Assembly: GCA_039096225.1 (NCBI GenBank)
Contig: JBBPEB010000014.1
Location: 2,057,501 to 2,121,500 of the forward strand
Length of the DNA stretch: 64,000 bases
Reading direction: 5' to 3'
Origin: Blastocystis sp. Blastoise
Taxonomy: Eukaryota > Sar > Bigyra > Opalinata > Blastocystidae
Part shown: positions 25,867 through 41,082 of the stretch, piece after piece
Numbering within the stretch: position 1 is the first letter of the stretch
Layout of the letters: each line of letters opens with the position of its first letter
Notes under the pieces: model-generated
Seen by the model: only the letters and a program-made list of their open reading frames with translations
Databases searched by the model: none
Told to the model about the DNA's origin: nothing
Made by a program: the position numbers and the translations under genes

Positions 25867-26709
25867 ATGTTAGGATTCAGTCGTGTCTCTTCTGTTGCTA
25901 TACCTTTTGCTCGTTCTTTTAAGAATGGTACAAAATATGTTCTTCCTGTATTACCTTTTGCTAAGAACGCTCTTGAGCCCTTCCTTTCTGAAAAGACTCT
26001 CGAGTGTCATTACAATGGTCATCATCAAACTTATGTTAATACATTCAATACTTTAACTGAAAAAGATGAACCTAAGCCTCTTGAACATTATATTATGAAT
26101 ACTTCTGGTCCTGTTTATAATCAAGCTTCTCAAGTATTTAAAATTCATATATTTATGATTGAAGAACTTTGCTTATAACTTTTATTATTATTTTATTTAA
26201 AAAAAGAATTAATTATAATATATATATATATATATATATAGATATATAATCATAATTTCTTTTGGAATTGTTTATCTGCTGAAAAGCAAGGTTGTCCCGG
26301 TAAAGAATTAAAAGAAGCCCTCGCTAGAGATTTTGGTTCCTGTGAAGATTTTAAGAAGAAGTTTACTCAAACAGCTGTATCTCATTTTGGTAGTGGCTGG
26401 ATTTGGTTAGTAAAAGATAAAAATAATAAATTAAGTATTATTAATACAAAGAATGAATATGTACCAATTAAAGGTATATAAGATTTTTTTATTATATTAT
26501 ATTTATTATATTTATTATATTTATTTATTTAATAATATATCTAATATATATATATATATATATATATAGATGGTTTAACTCCTCTTTTAACTGTTGATGT
26601 TTGGGAACATGCTTATTATTTAGATTATCAATTTAGAAGAGCTAAATATATTGAAAATATTTGGAATCATATAAATTGGTCCTTTGTTGCTAATAACTTT
26701 AAAAATTAA
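25867..26709 (+). CDS. Fe/Mn superoxide dismutase, organelle-targeted
   Basis: Converts superoxide to oxygen and hydrogen peroxide. The start [20 protein letters not shown] is a likely mitochondrial presequence. The mature part has [20 protein letters not shown] with [10 protein letters not shown], supplying the first metal His. NHNFFWNCL follows, where the exon junction CAA|ATATATAATCAT gives the second His. [12 protein letters not shown] comes next, then [14 protein letters not shown] with the Asp and His ligands. Three exons have microsatellite introns. [14 protein letters not shown] and the residue pattern around NHNFFW lean towards the iron form, but metal choice is not certain. Codons are biased as in the carboxylase. 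Confidence 0.93.
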
Positions 26710-27174
26710 GTTTTGTTTTATAATTTCTAGTTAGTTTATGTGCTATTATTATTTGATATATATTAAAAAATGTTTTGTTTAAAAAAAATATGTTTAAATT
26801 CAACAAAACAACTAGAATTAAAAAATATCGATAGATATTTAAAAAAAACTACTTGATGACACTTAATTAAAATTTATATATATATATATATAAACATATA
26901 TAAACTCAGCATTGATAGAGAATTGAATATATGAATAATAAGGATATTACATAGAGTATATACAGATAGAAATAAATAAATAAACAAAATTAATTATATA
27001 TATAAGAAAAGTGCTGTACAACTTACAGAAGAGAAGCGAGAAACATGATAAATAATATAGAATTTAAAAAAATATATAAGTATAGTAACAATAAATAAGA
27101 GTATTAAAATTCATGAATAAAGAATAAATTATAGTTATTTAATATTAATAATAATATTAATATAATGAATATCT
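26710..27174. other. Convergent intergenic region
   Basis: 465 bases of AT-rich DNA between the SOD and the unrecognised minus-strand gene. Nothing is recognised. Confidence 0.5.
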
Positions 27175-28373
27175 TTAGACTTGAACATCCACGTTTCCTT
27201 TCATTTTCTTAGCTTGAGGGTCTTCTACGGGCATAGAAACGACGCCTTGAGGAGTAGGTGCCATTTGACTCAACATATTCACGGGGAGAGCGTTAGGAGG
27301 AAGGAACTTTCGCTTTTGGGACTTATTATGATCCATGTCCTATAAGAGATATCATATATAGAATAATAATAGAATAATAGAGGATTTATAATGAATAGAA
27401 ATAATAATAGTACTATATACTGAAGAAGGAGATTCATATGTTTTACCAAGAATAGCTTCATCATCACTACTGTCACTATTCTCTTCACTGTCTTCATCTT
27501 CAATACCCATCTATATAATATATATATTCATTAATAAACAATATTAGTTAATAAATAATAATGATAAAAAAATAAATAATACAAATAAAAGCATATTTAT
27601 ATACATTATCAAGGTCTTTATTTAATAAATCACTATCATTCTTGCTTAATCTCTTTCTCATAGCTTCTTTAGAAGCCTTATTTCTTAATAATTCATTAGC
27701 AGAACGTCTTACAAAAGCAAGAGTATCATCACTTACTTCATTAGCAGGTTTCTTATAGAAGAACATACAAGCATGATCAATTAAAGTATCATAACGTGGT
27801 GATTTCATTATCACTTCATTAGGTTGATTTAACCATTCTAATATTTCATTCTTCTCAGTTTCACTAGCACCCTTAGCTATAGTCATTATGACTTTCTAAA
27901 TATAATCATATATAGAATCAATAGTTAAAAAAAATTGTCTCATAAATTTAAATAAATTTATTTCTATAACATAATGATTATAATATTTAATAAGAAGATA
28001 GTTATATGAAATAAACAATCATCTAAGATTTTTTGTAAAAAAAAGAAAGAAGAAGAATAATTACCTTAACAGCTTGGGTATTAAGTAATTCTACAGATAC
28101 AGGAACACCAAGTTCTTTAGCTAAACTCTTCATAGCACGATCTAAATGATCACCATGACTAGTAGGCATTAAAGAACCATTGTGATAACGTCTTAATTCC
28201 TCAGAAAAAGTATCAATATTATCTCTTTCAAGGTCAACAGGAATTAAGTTATCAAGTTCATGCATCATTCCTTCAAGGGAATTGAGAGTTAACACTCCAA
28301 ATAACTTGGCCCTGATGACATGATGAAAAACTGACTTAACAGGAACCTTCTTCTTGGGAGCACGTTGATTCAT
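27175..28373 (-). CDS. Unrecognised helical protein with acidic and basic tail
   Basis: Four clean exons encode about 290 aa. Exon 1 (28373 down) starts MNQRAPKKKVPVKSVFHHVI and looks helical and globular, ending LLNTQAVK. Exon 2 (KVIMTIAKGASETEKNEILE and onward) continues helical to NKDLDN. Exon 3 is acidic (MGIEDEDSEENSDSSDDEA). Exon 4 has KSQKRKF and QAKKMKG, nuclear-signal-like clusters, and ends NVDVQV at TAA 27175. The layout of a structured N-terminus, acidic stretch and basic tail suggests a nuclear protein, perhaps a transcription or chromatin subunit, but I do not recognise a family. An E2F-like TTTCCCGCGA lies 147 bases upstream of the start. Confidence 0.8.
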
Positions 28374-30082
28374 TTGAGCTACACAATAAATTTAAAAATA
28401 ATTGTGAATAAAATAATAAAAGAAGAAGATGAAATAATCATTGAAATCTTTCTTTTTTATTCTCTTCTTTTTTTGGGAAAAAGCCTCAATGGTTCACTCA
28501 TTAATTTTTCTTATATAAATTTCCCGCGACCCTTTTTTAGTTTTAAAGCCAAAAAATTATATAGAATCAATCACTTCTCTTTTTTAACATCATTCCTTGT
28601 TTTTTTACAAAAAGGGCTGGTTTTTTATTATAATCATAATTCACTGGCTCTTGAGCTCTTCTCGATCTCAACCAATCATATTCGCTATTTCTTTTGGTGG
28701 GATAAAAACTTTAGTTGAGCGGGATGTATTTAAATATAAATAATTATGAAACAAATACAATTCAAGACGTGCCCAATTTACCTCCGAATTTTTTTTATTT
28801 TTGGTGCCAAAAAGTGCTTCTTGCTCTTTTTTTCTTCATGTCTTCTTTGTATACTTTAGAGTTGAATTATGATATAGTTTATGGCATTTCATTATGAGAA
28901 ATAGTATTGTGTACATATATGACGAGAAAGGAATGAAAAGAACAATTTGATTGGTGATTGTGAATTATTATTTCATTTTTTAAACTTGACACTACGTCAT
29001 ATGAATGATACTATCCATTCAAAATAATTGAACATAATATATATGAAGATGATTGAATGATTTTACTGTTAATCATCTTGATATTCATATGAGAGTTCAA
29101 TTACAGGTAGAATTTAATAAGTATTGGGTGATTTATATATTAAAGTCAGAATAGTTATTGAAATTGAAACAGTGTTCTTTCTAAATCAGATTTTTATGGA
29201 AAATTAGACAATAGGAATGAAAAATAAATTAATTATAATATAAAATAAAAGAAAATTTATGAAAACATTCAATAAATATTTAAAATAAAGAAAATTCTTT
29301 TGAAATGTGTACGATTTCTAAATTATTTATAAAAATTTTCATTGAATAGGATAGCAACAACAACAAATTACTTTAGAGGACGATTCACATTCCACAATAA
29401 ATAAAATAAAACATATAAATAGATAAATTATTCATGAAGAATAATGATAGAGTAACGTAAAAGGAATATAATATATATATAAAATATATAAAATATATAT
29501 TTAGAAATATAATTAAAAGACAAAAGAAAATAGGTTCTCAATGTATTCTTTCGATATATAATAATATACTAATAATATTGTGTATATAGATATAAAGAGT
29601 ATTATATATATAAACAAGTAAGAAAAAGTAGCAATGTTAAGAGGATGTTAAAATATAGGATATATATTTATATATAAAATGTAGTATATGAAATACAAGA
29701 TAGAAACAAAAATGAGAATCCACAAATAAAAACAATATATATATATATATATTATATTATAAAAATAGATGTATAAATTGATTTAAAAAAAACATACAAG
29801 AAAAGAAGAAGAGTTAAAAAAAAACAAATATATATTTAAATATTTGAAAAACAAATAAATTGATAGATTCGATATTATTAGAGAATATATATAATAAAAC
29901 TATAAATGTATATTATAAACATAAAAAGATGAAAAAGAAGCGAATAGCAAAAATAAAAATGTGAATGTATTGCAAGCCAACAAAAAAGTATAATTTCAAA
30001 GTAATAAAATAGATTTATTATTACATGGTAAAATTATTAGAATATAGGATTTATTTATTAATATATAAATATATATATATAT
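28374..30082. other. Intergenic region, 1.7 kb
   Basis: Promoter of the gene to the left and 3' region of the kinase to the right. No further gene is supported. Reading frames around 28365-28900 have UTR-like composition. Confidence 0.5.
28520..28529. promoter_or_regulatory. E2F-like site TTTCCCGCGA
   Basis: The ten-base TTTCCCGCGA equals the E2F/DP consensus core and is GC-rich against its surroundings. It lies 147 bases before the start codon of the minus-strand gene. Function is inferred only. Confidence 0.35.
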
Positions 30083-31068
30083 TTAAAAACCAAAGAGTTG
30101 AGGACAATTATTAAAAACACGCAAATGGATTAATTCATCTAAAGAGATTCGAAAACGTGGATTGATTTCAAGTATAGAATATAATAATAATGAAGATTCA
30201 TTAGAGATACCATAAGTACGTGTAAAATAAGTTTGTGTTATATCGATCATTTGAAGTCGTGTTAAAATTTGTTTTGGGGTTGTAAACATAAATAAATTCT
30301 TTCCTGTTAACATAGTAAAATATGTAATACCAGCACTCCAAATATCTGCAGAATAATTAATAGATTCACATTTTAAGATTTCAGGAGCAGCATATCCAAC
30401 TGTACCTATATAATCTATAACATTGAAATTATCTAATTTTATATCTTCATCGAACAGTATACTTTTATCAAAATCAATTATAGTACAAAAAAGATGATCT
30501 TCTGAAGAATTTACAATGATATTTTCTGGTTTTATATCTAAATGAAGAATATGATGTTCATGCAATATTTCCAATCCACGTAATAAAGTATAAAAGAGAT
30601 TTCGACATTCTATATCACTAATACGATGAGAATTCACATAAGAAAACAAATCTTGTCCTGGAGTATAATGATATATCTCATAATAGAATTCATTTGTCTC
30701 ACAACTACCATAATATTTCATAATCAATTTAGAATTCAAATCTTTTAATATATTTTTTACTTTTATTGCAGTTGGAGCTGTAAGAAGATTCAATAATCGC
30801 TTATCATTCTTTGAGTAACACTTTACTATATATTCGATTGATCCATCCATAGAACTACAATGAACAAGACTAGCAAATGTCTGAACACTAAATTTGATGA
30901 TCTTGAGCTCAGTTTCGTGAACCAAGGATGCAACACACGAATGAATTCCATCATAAATGTGTCTATATATGTGTAAAATAGATCTTTCTCAACAAATCAA
31001 ATATTAATAAAGAATAAATAAGAATACTCAATTATATGGATTGTTCTATAGGATGGATTTACAATCAT
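30083..31068 (-). CDS. Divergent protein kinase
   Basis: Two exons. Exon 1 starts at 31068 (MIVNPSYRTIHIIE) and splices to HIYDGIHSCVASLVHETELK. The Gly-rich loop is not recognisable, and the likely ATP Lys is in YIVKCYSK. ILHLDIKPENII carries the catalytic Asp and Lys, with HLD replacing HRD. The Mg-binding motif is DFDKS instead of DFG. VGYAAPEIL and SADIWSAGITYFTMLTG are the usual C-lobe landmarks, and RFRISLDELIHLRVF closes subdomain XI. The protein ends at LFGF, so it is little more than a kinase domain. It is closest in style to CAMK-type kinases. The Asp, Lys and Asn of the catalytic loop remain, so activity is possible. Confidence 0.88.
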
Positions 31069-31350
31069 TTGTTTTGACTCCAGATTTAAAAGAAATAGGA
31101 GAAGCCACTAAAATAGAAAAAAACAATACTAAAGTCGTATTGTTCGTAATATTCGTTATTCAATAAATAATAGTTTTATCAGTTTTCTTCATGAACTTTC
31201 ACTGATTAGAAAAATCCAATAAAACAATCGAGAAATATTAAATACCGTGAAAATCACGGTATACACCATTCTAATTTCATAAAAAACATGAAAATAATTC
31301 TTCAAGAGGTAATGAACTTGAATAGATATTTTTGGGATATATAAATTAAG

Positions 31351-32816
31351 ATGGCTCAAACTGCTATAATTACTGGTGCTTCTGGTGGTATTGCTAGAGC
31401 TACAGCTACTCTATTAGCAAGTAAAGGATATAATCTTTCGTTATTATCAAGAAATGTCGCTTCAAATCAGGAATTCATCAAGTTATTACCTAAAGGCATG
31501 TTTCGTTATTTTGTAATTATATGAAATATATTCGTATCTTTAAAAAAGAAAAGAATTCAATTACTTTTTTTGTATATCTAGTGAGTAATGAACAACATTT
31601 TATGGCATTGAAATGTGATATTTCAGATATCGGTTGTGTTAAAGATTGTGTTTCAGAAACTCAAGAGAAATTAGGTTCCATTCAATCTCTTGTGAATACA
31701 GCGGGGATCAATAAAGATGGGTTATTCATCAAATACTCACCTGAAATGATGCTGAATTTATTTCAGACGAATGTAATTGGAACAATGTATATCACTCAAC
31801 AGGTCTTACCCTATATGATTAAACAAAAACAAGGTATGATATTATTATTAGGTTTATTATGTTTATTATTGTGTTTATTATGCTATTATTATTATGTTTA
31901 TTATTATTATGTTATTATTATTATTTTTTTATTATTATGTTATTATTATATAATATATTTATTATGTTATTATTATATAATATATTTATTATGTATATTA
32001 TATATAAACTATAGGTTCTATTGTTTCTATTGGTAGTATTGTGGGAGAAGATGGAAACTTCGGACAAGCTGTATATTCAGCAACAAAAGCTGCACTTATT
32101 GGTATATATATATATATATTATATATATATTATAGTATTCTGTTTTTTAATCATTTGTAGAATTCACTATTATTTATATGTTGACTATTATTAATATTCT
32201 ATTATATACATATAGGGTTTACTAAATCATTATCAAAAGAAGTAGCCCGGTATAATATTCGCGCCAATTTGATTGAACCTGGATTCGTTGATACAAACAT
32301 GACAAAGGGTGTGTCATTCTTTTACGTTTTTTTATTTATTCTTTCCATTTTTTAAATTTATTCTTTCCATTTTTTTTTTTAATATTTTCTTAATATAAGA
32401 ATATTTGTTTCATTTTAAACATTTATTCTGATTATATTCTATTTAATTTCTTGTTAAACTATATATATATCTTATACTCTATATATTACACATATTATAA
32501 ATATCCTCTTTATATCATCTCCTATATTATATTATAGATATTCCTGAAAAGATAAAATCGAATGTTCTCTCTCAAATCCCTCTTCGTCTATTCGGTCAAC
32601 CTAAACAAATAGCATCACTTATCTACTATTTACTTTCAGATGACTCCAGCTATATGACTGGATCTGTATATATATACTTTCATTTTATATATATTTTTTT
32701 AATAATCTTGATCTATTTTTTTTAATAGTTTGATTATTATTGTAGATATTCATAAATATACTTTATTATTAATATATAAATAGATTATCCGTGCAGATGG
32801 AGGTCTCCATTTATAA
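31351..32816 (+). CDS. FabG/CBR4-like short-chain dehydrogenase
   Basis: Likely 3-oxoacyl-ACP reductase type SDR of (mitochondrial) type II fatty acid synthesis. The start MAQTAIITGASGGIARATAT has the TGxxxGI motif. VNTAGINKDGLFIKY is the NAG region, GSIVSIGSIVGEDGNFGQA supplies the Ser, VYSATKAALIG is the YxxxK, and ARYNIRANLIEPGFVDTNMTK and IIRADGGLHL close the domain as in FabG. The last exon is only about ten residues. Six exons are present, with introns of (TAT)n-like DNA. The first intron's donor is unclear: GC after AAAG or GTTATT further on. A carbonyl reductase role is the main alternative. Confidence 0.87.
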
Positions 32817-33508
32817 ATGATAACAACAGACTTGAATTGTTATTGATTAATTGTTTTTTTTTAGTTATATCTTTTAGATATTTCACATGGACTAGGACTC
32901 ATTTCTGCCTCTGTGCTCATTGTGAAACATAAAAGTCGTTTATTCTTATTATTTCGAAAAACAAACACCAATCATAGTTATTTTTATTGTTTGGTTCTAT
33001 TATTAACAATCGCCATATCATATAAATCACCCAAGACATATGTGAAACACTTTTTAATAATCAAATCTACGTAAAAAAACCATTTCATCATTTTTGTTTA
33101 TTTATATAGTTAATATTCCATTATTATATATTACTGATTTCCAATTATTGATTAGAATCTATCTATATATAATATAAGCAAAGAAAACAGTAATTGAGAC
33201 TTATATTTTTGATGAATTAATTAGGAAATTGTGACAAAGTATCATAAAACGTATTTATTTCTTGTTCAATATATTTTCTTAATTACGTTTTTAATATAAC
33301 ATTAATGATTCTCTAGAAATACCAGTTTATAGTTTGTTAACAAAAAAAGGGAAACTCATTTGGAACCAAATTTCCAGTTCAAAAATATGAGTCTCGCGGG
33401 AATTCATCAACAATAGCGTTATATTTTAAACATCTCCTATTTTTTTTTTTTTTTCATTGTATTCTTCTTCTTTACTTGTTTATAAATTAATTATATTAAT
33501 TGAGTGAT
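32817..33508. other. Intergenic region upstream of thioredoxin reductase
   Basis: 690 bases without a gene. At 33393-33402 an island TCGCGGGAAT (complement ATTCCCGCGA, E2F-like) lies about 107 bases before the TrxR start. Confidence 0.5.
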
Positions 33509-36484
<2,976 letters not shown>

Positions 36485-36602
36485 AGAGAGGATAAGAAAC
36501 ATAATTAGCAACTATATATAGTAGATCACTTACTATACTATAGACATGCTAATTATCTTCTATCTTCTCTTAAAACTCTTTTCTTCGTTAACATACCAGT
36601 TG

Positions 36603-36669
36603 TTCTATTCGAATAGATGATAACTATATGCGAAAAATCAATAGATTGCATAGTGTTTGAATAATAGAA
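36603..36669 (+). promoter_or_regulatory. Candidate SECIS element in the TrxR 3' UTR
   Basis: Basal helix TTCTATT (36603-36609) pairs with AATAGAA (36663-36669). ATGA (36617-36620) and TGA (36658-36660) sit where the non-Watson-Crick quartet belongs. Twelve bases later comes an A-run (36633-36637) at the 5' side of the apical loop. The helix between is made of TAAC/GTTT, TAT/ATA and GC/GC with small bulges. ATGA, a helix of 11-13 bases, an AA loop and TGA are the SECIS hallmarks. It starts about 119 bases past the TAG. The helix is AU-rich and imperfect. Confidence 0.6.
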
Positions 36670-36805
36670 ATAACTGCTATAAACTATATATTAAAATGTT
36701 GTTTGTTTTCTATTTAGTAATTTTTATTTATAAAAACATATTGAATAAATGAAAAATCCATAAAAAACTAAAAAGAAAAAGAATTCTATAAAAAGTTAAA
36801 AGAAT

Positions 36806-36879
36806 TGCTCACAACCGGGATCGAACCGGCGACCCCCGCGTTATTAGCACGGTGCTCTGACCGACTGAGCTATGCGAGC
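36806..36879 (-). tRNA. tRNA-Ile, anticodon AAT
   Basis: The minus strand folds as a full cloverleaf. Acceptor GCTCGCA pairs with TGTGAGC through one G-T pair. The D arm is GCTC/GAGC with AGTCGGTCA in the loop. The anticodon stem CCGTG/CGCGG has loop CTAATAA, giving anticodon AAT (inosine-modified in vivo). The T arm is GCCGG/CCGGT with loop TTCGATC. A and B boxes are present. CCA is not encoded and there is no intron. It is one of the few GC-rich islands in the window. Confidence 0.95.
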
Positions 36880-37406
36880 TTTATACTAATTTCTCTTAAC
36901 ATGCTAATACGAGTCATCTAGAGAAGATTTCACATCAGCATAATAAGGACATACTTTTTAATACTTTTTTTATGTTGATTACCCATTGTAATGTAATGCA
37001 CATGCATTTTATGCAACATTCAATATGAATTTTTTTGACAACAGATTACGTTTAATAGTTATACAATCAATATGAAATAGAATAATAGTAAGCAAAACAA
37101 ATGGTTACAAGCACTTGCCAAAATAGGTAAAAATTCATTCTTGAAAGTAAAGTGACAATGATTTAGAAGATAATAGTAAACATAAAAAGAGCTTTACAAG
37201 CATCATTACAGTGAAGACTTAACGTCATTGAAGGATAAAAGAATATAAATATATTTTTTATAAATTAGAATATTATAGACATATAATACAAGTATTTTTG
37301 ACGGTGAGAAATATAGTAAAAGAAAAATGAAATATGAAAATGTATAATACAATACTTTATATAAAGACACATAAAATATACATGTATAAAAAGATCATGA
37401 ATAAAA
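36880..37406. other. Intergenic region
   Basis: About 530 bases of AT-rich DNA between the tRNA and the GT61 gene's 3' end, probably 3' UTR in part. No gene is seen. Confidence 0.5.
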
Positions 37407-39533
37407 TTATAGATGATATTTATTAACATAGACATAATTAGAAGCAATTTCTAGTGTAGATAATAAATTAAAGGAGTCAATATAGGGGTTAGTATCGAAA
37501 TAAGATCTTTCTAAAGGTCCTCGACAATCTTTCCCTCCAAAAAATCCCATGGAATCAAAGGAAAATGTAGTACATGCTTTGGGGAGTTTGGGTTGTGAGA
37601 AGTTAAAAAGTGGGAAATAATAGATATTTGACATGACAGAGAAATGAGAGAAGAATACATGTTTTGTATTCACAGGATAAATAATAATTTGAGCGGAATA
37701 AGGCAGAGCGAAAATAGAATTAACAAGAGCACTGCCAACAGTAGTTATGAATATATCAGTTTGAAGAGCAATTTGAACTTGTTCTTTAAATGTTTTTGAT
37801 TCATAAGTAGCACGTGTGATAGTATATTGATTCTAAAAGAGATTATTGGCATAATAGTATAAATATTTAGTTGTTTTAATAAAGGTATATAATTATATGA
37901 AGATTATAAATAATAATTATATAGAACAATTCTTATATACATAAATAGGAGTCAAAATAAAATAGATTATAATAATAAGAAATATATTTATATTTATAGA
38001 AAAATATACTTTGAAATCAGTTTGAAGACGATTATAAATTTCATCTAGATTCTGGATATTTCGATTGATTCGTAACGAATTGTAACGGCTATGTGCACTT
38101 CGTTGAATAAACGTTATATTCAGTAATCCATCAAAATCTCTCAAATACGTAGGAATATTATTATCAATAATTTTATCATCACCCAATCGTTTTCCTTGAA
38201 AAGCATGTGGACCACGTGCATGTGAGTATTTTCTTCGAATCTGATAGGTTGGTTGAAGTCCAAGATGTATATACGTCATCGCACGAATATAGTCTGAGTC
38301 CCGCGGGGATAAATAGACACCACCCCAACCCATATGAAAAACTACTCCTAATAATCCCTATATATATAGTATTATATATATTAAATACATACAAGACGTG
38401 AAAAGCATAATTTTTTATTGATACTTGATTTTTGGAAGTCATTTCTATCTAATATATCAATTGAATCTATATATATATATTAAGTTATATAAATAACTAT
38501 ATATATATATATACGTTTTGAATGTTTAATAAATTCATTAACGACATTTTTATAAGTAGCTCTCCAATTATTACTGTCAGGGTCACGAAGGACATATATA
38601 CGATTCATCTATATATATATAGTATGAATATATGTATAGTTTTGTTATGAATACAGAAAATACATATAATATATATATATTATGTAAGTTATAATTATAG
38701 TATAATTATGATATTTAAAAGAGAATGAATAAAATAAAACTTATTTAAAGAATATATATTATTATTATATACAATGATATATATATGTATATATATATAC
38801 AAGAGGGAAGTTGTAGGTATGTAAAACATAAGCGACAAGTGTATTTATAGTTTCTGTATAATGAGCTATATTAAGTCCGTCCGGAGGGTCAATCAACCAT
38901 GTACCTTCTTCTATATATAATAGATAACAAATAATAAATAATAGATAATAGGTAATAAGTAAATAATAGATAATAAAAAATAAATAATAGGTAAATAATA
39001 GATAATAAATAATAAAAAATAAATAAAAATAATATATAATAAAAAGATATAGAGAATAAAAATACCATACATATGTATATTATACTAGTTACACTAGAAT
39101 AATTGTATAATATAATCATGAATAACTATATATATACCATTAGAAATATCTTTGTCAATTGGTGAAACATTGACTTTAAAATTATGCCATTGTTTCCATG
39201 AATAATATGCAGCTATATATATATATTATATATATATATAGATAAAATAAGATAGAAGATATGTTTCATATATCACATAAATATCTTATATAATAACAAT
39301 ATACGCATTTCTTCGAGTTGTTTGACTACTTTCTCTCCTTCCTCACGTGACTTATAGAACAGTGTCATGTGCATGGATTTCGTTGAGAAGCAAGCATTTG
39401 AGAATAGAGAGTAAGTAAGTCCATCGACGGTATATGTAGATACTGACGTATAACCATCACTATATGTATATATATATATATATAGAATAACTAAATAATT
39501 ATTTAATTCATTTTATACATTGGATACAATGAA

Positions 39534-39564
<31 letters not shown>

Positions 39565-40453
39565 CTCTTTAGAAGGAGAGGCTAATGTTGACCATTCTTG
39601 AGGTCTATAAAGATATATATATATATTTATAAATATATATATATATAAATAATAAAAAATATAAATATAAATATATATATAAGTATATAAAAAACATAAA
39701 TATATAAAAAAAATAAATATATAAAAAATATAAATATATAAAAAAATATAAATATATAAAAAATATAAATATATATATAAATATATAAATATACTTAAAA
39801 TCTTGTTTTTTCATTCCTTCAAAGAATTGAGCTCTCCTGTAGATAATATTTATATATAATATAATAAATGAATATATATTACTATAATATACATACCAAT
39901 GTTTTGAATGAAAATTAATATCTGATATCGATTCACTATCTGTATCGTCCAATAAGAATCCTGGGGGTCCTGAGGGTCCTGGGGGTCCTGGGGGTCCTGG
40001 GGGTGGCATAGAACACTTTTCAACGATTTGAGTGAGAGGACATTTAATTTTAGGTTCTTCAACTTGTTCAGTATCAGTTTCATTCTAAATTTTAGAATAT
40101 ATATACACAAATACACATAAACTACCCTACTTTTACTACATTTTGAATAGTAGAAAGCGAAATATTGGCATTGACTATTTTTTCATTTATCTATATTATA
40201 TTTACAAATACTCTAGTAAATATTAAATACAGTATGATTTGTCTCACATGAATTCATGAAATCTAAATAAAAATAAATAGCATAAATGATCGGATGATAA
40301 TAAGAGTAATCTTTTTTATATACTTTCTCGAATAACAACATTTCTAACTGGAACTAAAACCATATTTCCTATAATTTCTTTTGTAAAAAGAATATAATGC
40401 AGAATTAATGTTGTAGCACATGTGAGAACAACAAATATATTTCCTATCTTCAT
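37407..40453 (-). CDS. GT61-family glycosyltransferase, type II, with collagen-like stem
   Basis: Likely Golgi/ER glycosyltransferase related to EOGT and POMGNT2. The probable start at 40453 gives [20 protein letters not shown], a signal anchor. An in-frame ATG at 40573 is the alternative. The stem includes four collagen-like triplets ([13 protein letters not shown] at about 39965-40005). The catalytic part has [53 protein letters not shown], and the GT61 sugar-nucleotide region [20 protein letters not shown]. It ends VYVNKYHL at 37407. About ten introns are present. It is head-to-head with the DUF167 gene, only 162 (or 42) bases apart, so the promoters overlap. Confidence 0.78.
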
Positions 40454-40615
40454 ATTACAATCAAATGAGAGCTTTAACAAAAGATGAAGATAGAATCTAA
40501 AAAAAGTTTTGTAAAAACAGTACATTTCGGTTATACATTCCCTATTTTCAGTCTCTGTTCTTAACGGTGCCATTATTTTCAGACTATTTCAGTAGGTTAT
40601 GGAAAAACATCAAAA

Positions 40616-41082
40616 ATGTTGAATAAGATTTCTACAGTTATATATTCACTTTCTCGTTCGTTTACAAAAAAATCAATTAGAATCATGAGTTCATCAAACG
40701 ATATAACAAGAGATATCCTTGAAAAATACATTCCAATGACAGTAAAGAATAATCTTTTATTTGATATTCATGTCAAACCAAACTCTAAGAAGTGTAGTAT
40801 AGAGTTTGAAGATGGATGCTTAAATCTCAAAATTGCTTCTCAACCTACAGAGGGGAAAGCAAACAAAGAAGTCTGCGAAACACTCTCTTCCATTCTTCAA
40901 GTGCCAAAACGCCAAGTAAATAGATAACATATATATATATTGTTTTAAGTAAACTATTGTACTAAATTATTTAGATTGCCATAGCAAAAGGAGAGAAATC
41001 AAGAGATAAAACGATCAGTATTCAAGGAATAGAAAGATCGCAAGTTATAGATAAAATATATACTTTGCTTCATGATTCATAA
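40616..41082 (+). CDS. DUF167 / YggU (UPF0235) family protein
   Basis: Two exons, about 138 aa. Residues 1-25 (MLNKISTVIYSLSRSFTKKS) look like a mitochondrial presequence, and an internal Met (MSSSND) could start a cytosolic form. The domain shows LLFDIHVKPNSKKCSIEFED, LNLKIASQPTEGKANKEVCE and AIAKGEKSRDKTISIQG, the classic YggU pattern of VxPxa, PxxGkAN and GxxSRxK. Molecular function is unknown across the family. The intron after KRQ carries a short (TA)n. Confidence 0.9.

Noticed and set aside
28365-28718. 117-aa plus-strand frame upstream of the unrecognised gene
   Set aside because: Overlaps the promoter, has AT-driven composition and no recognisable motif.
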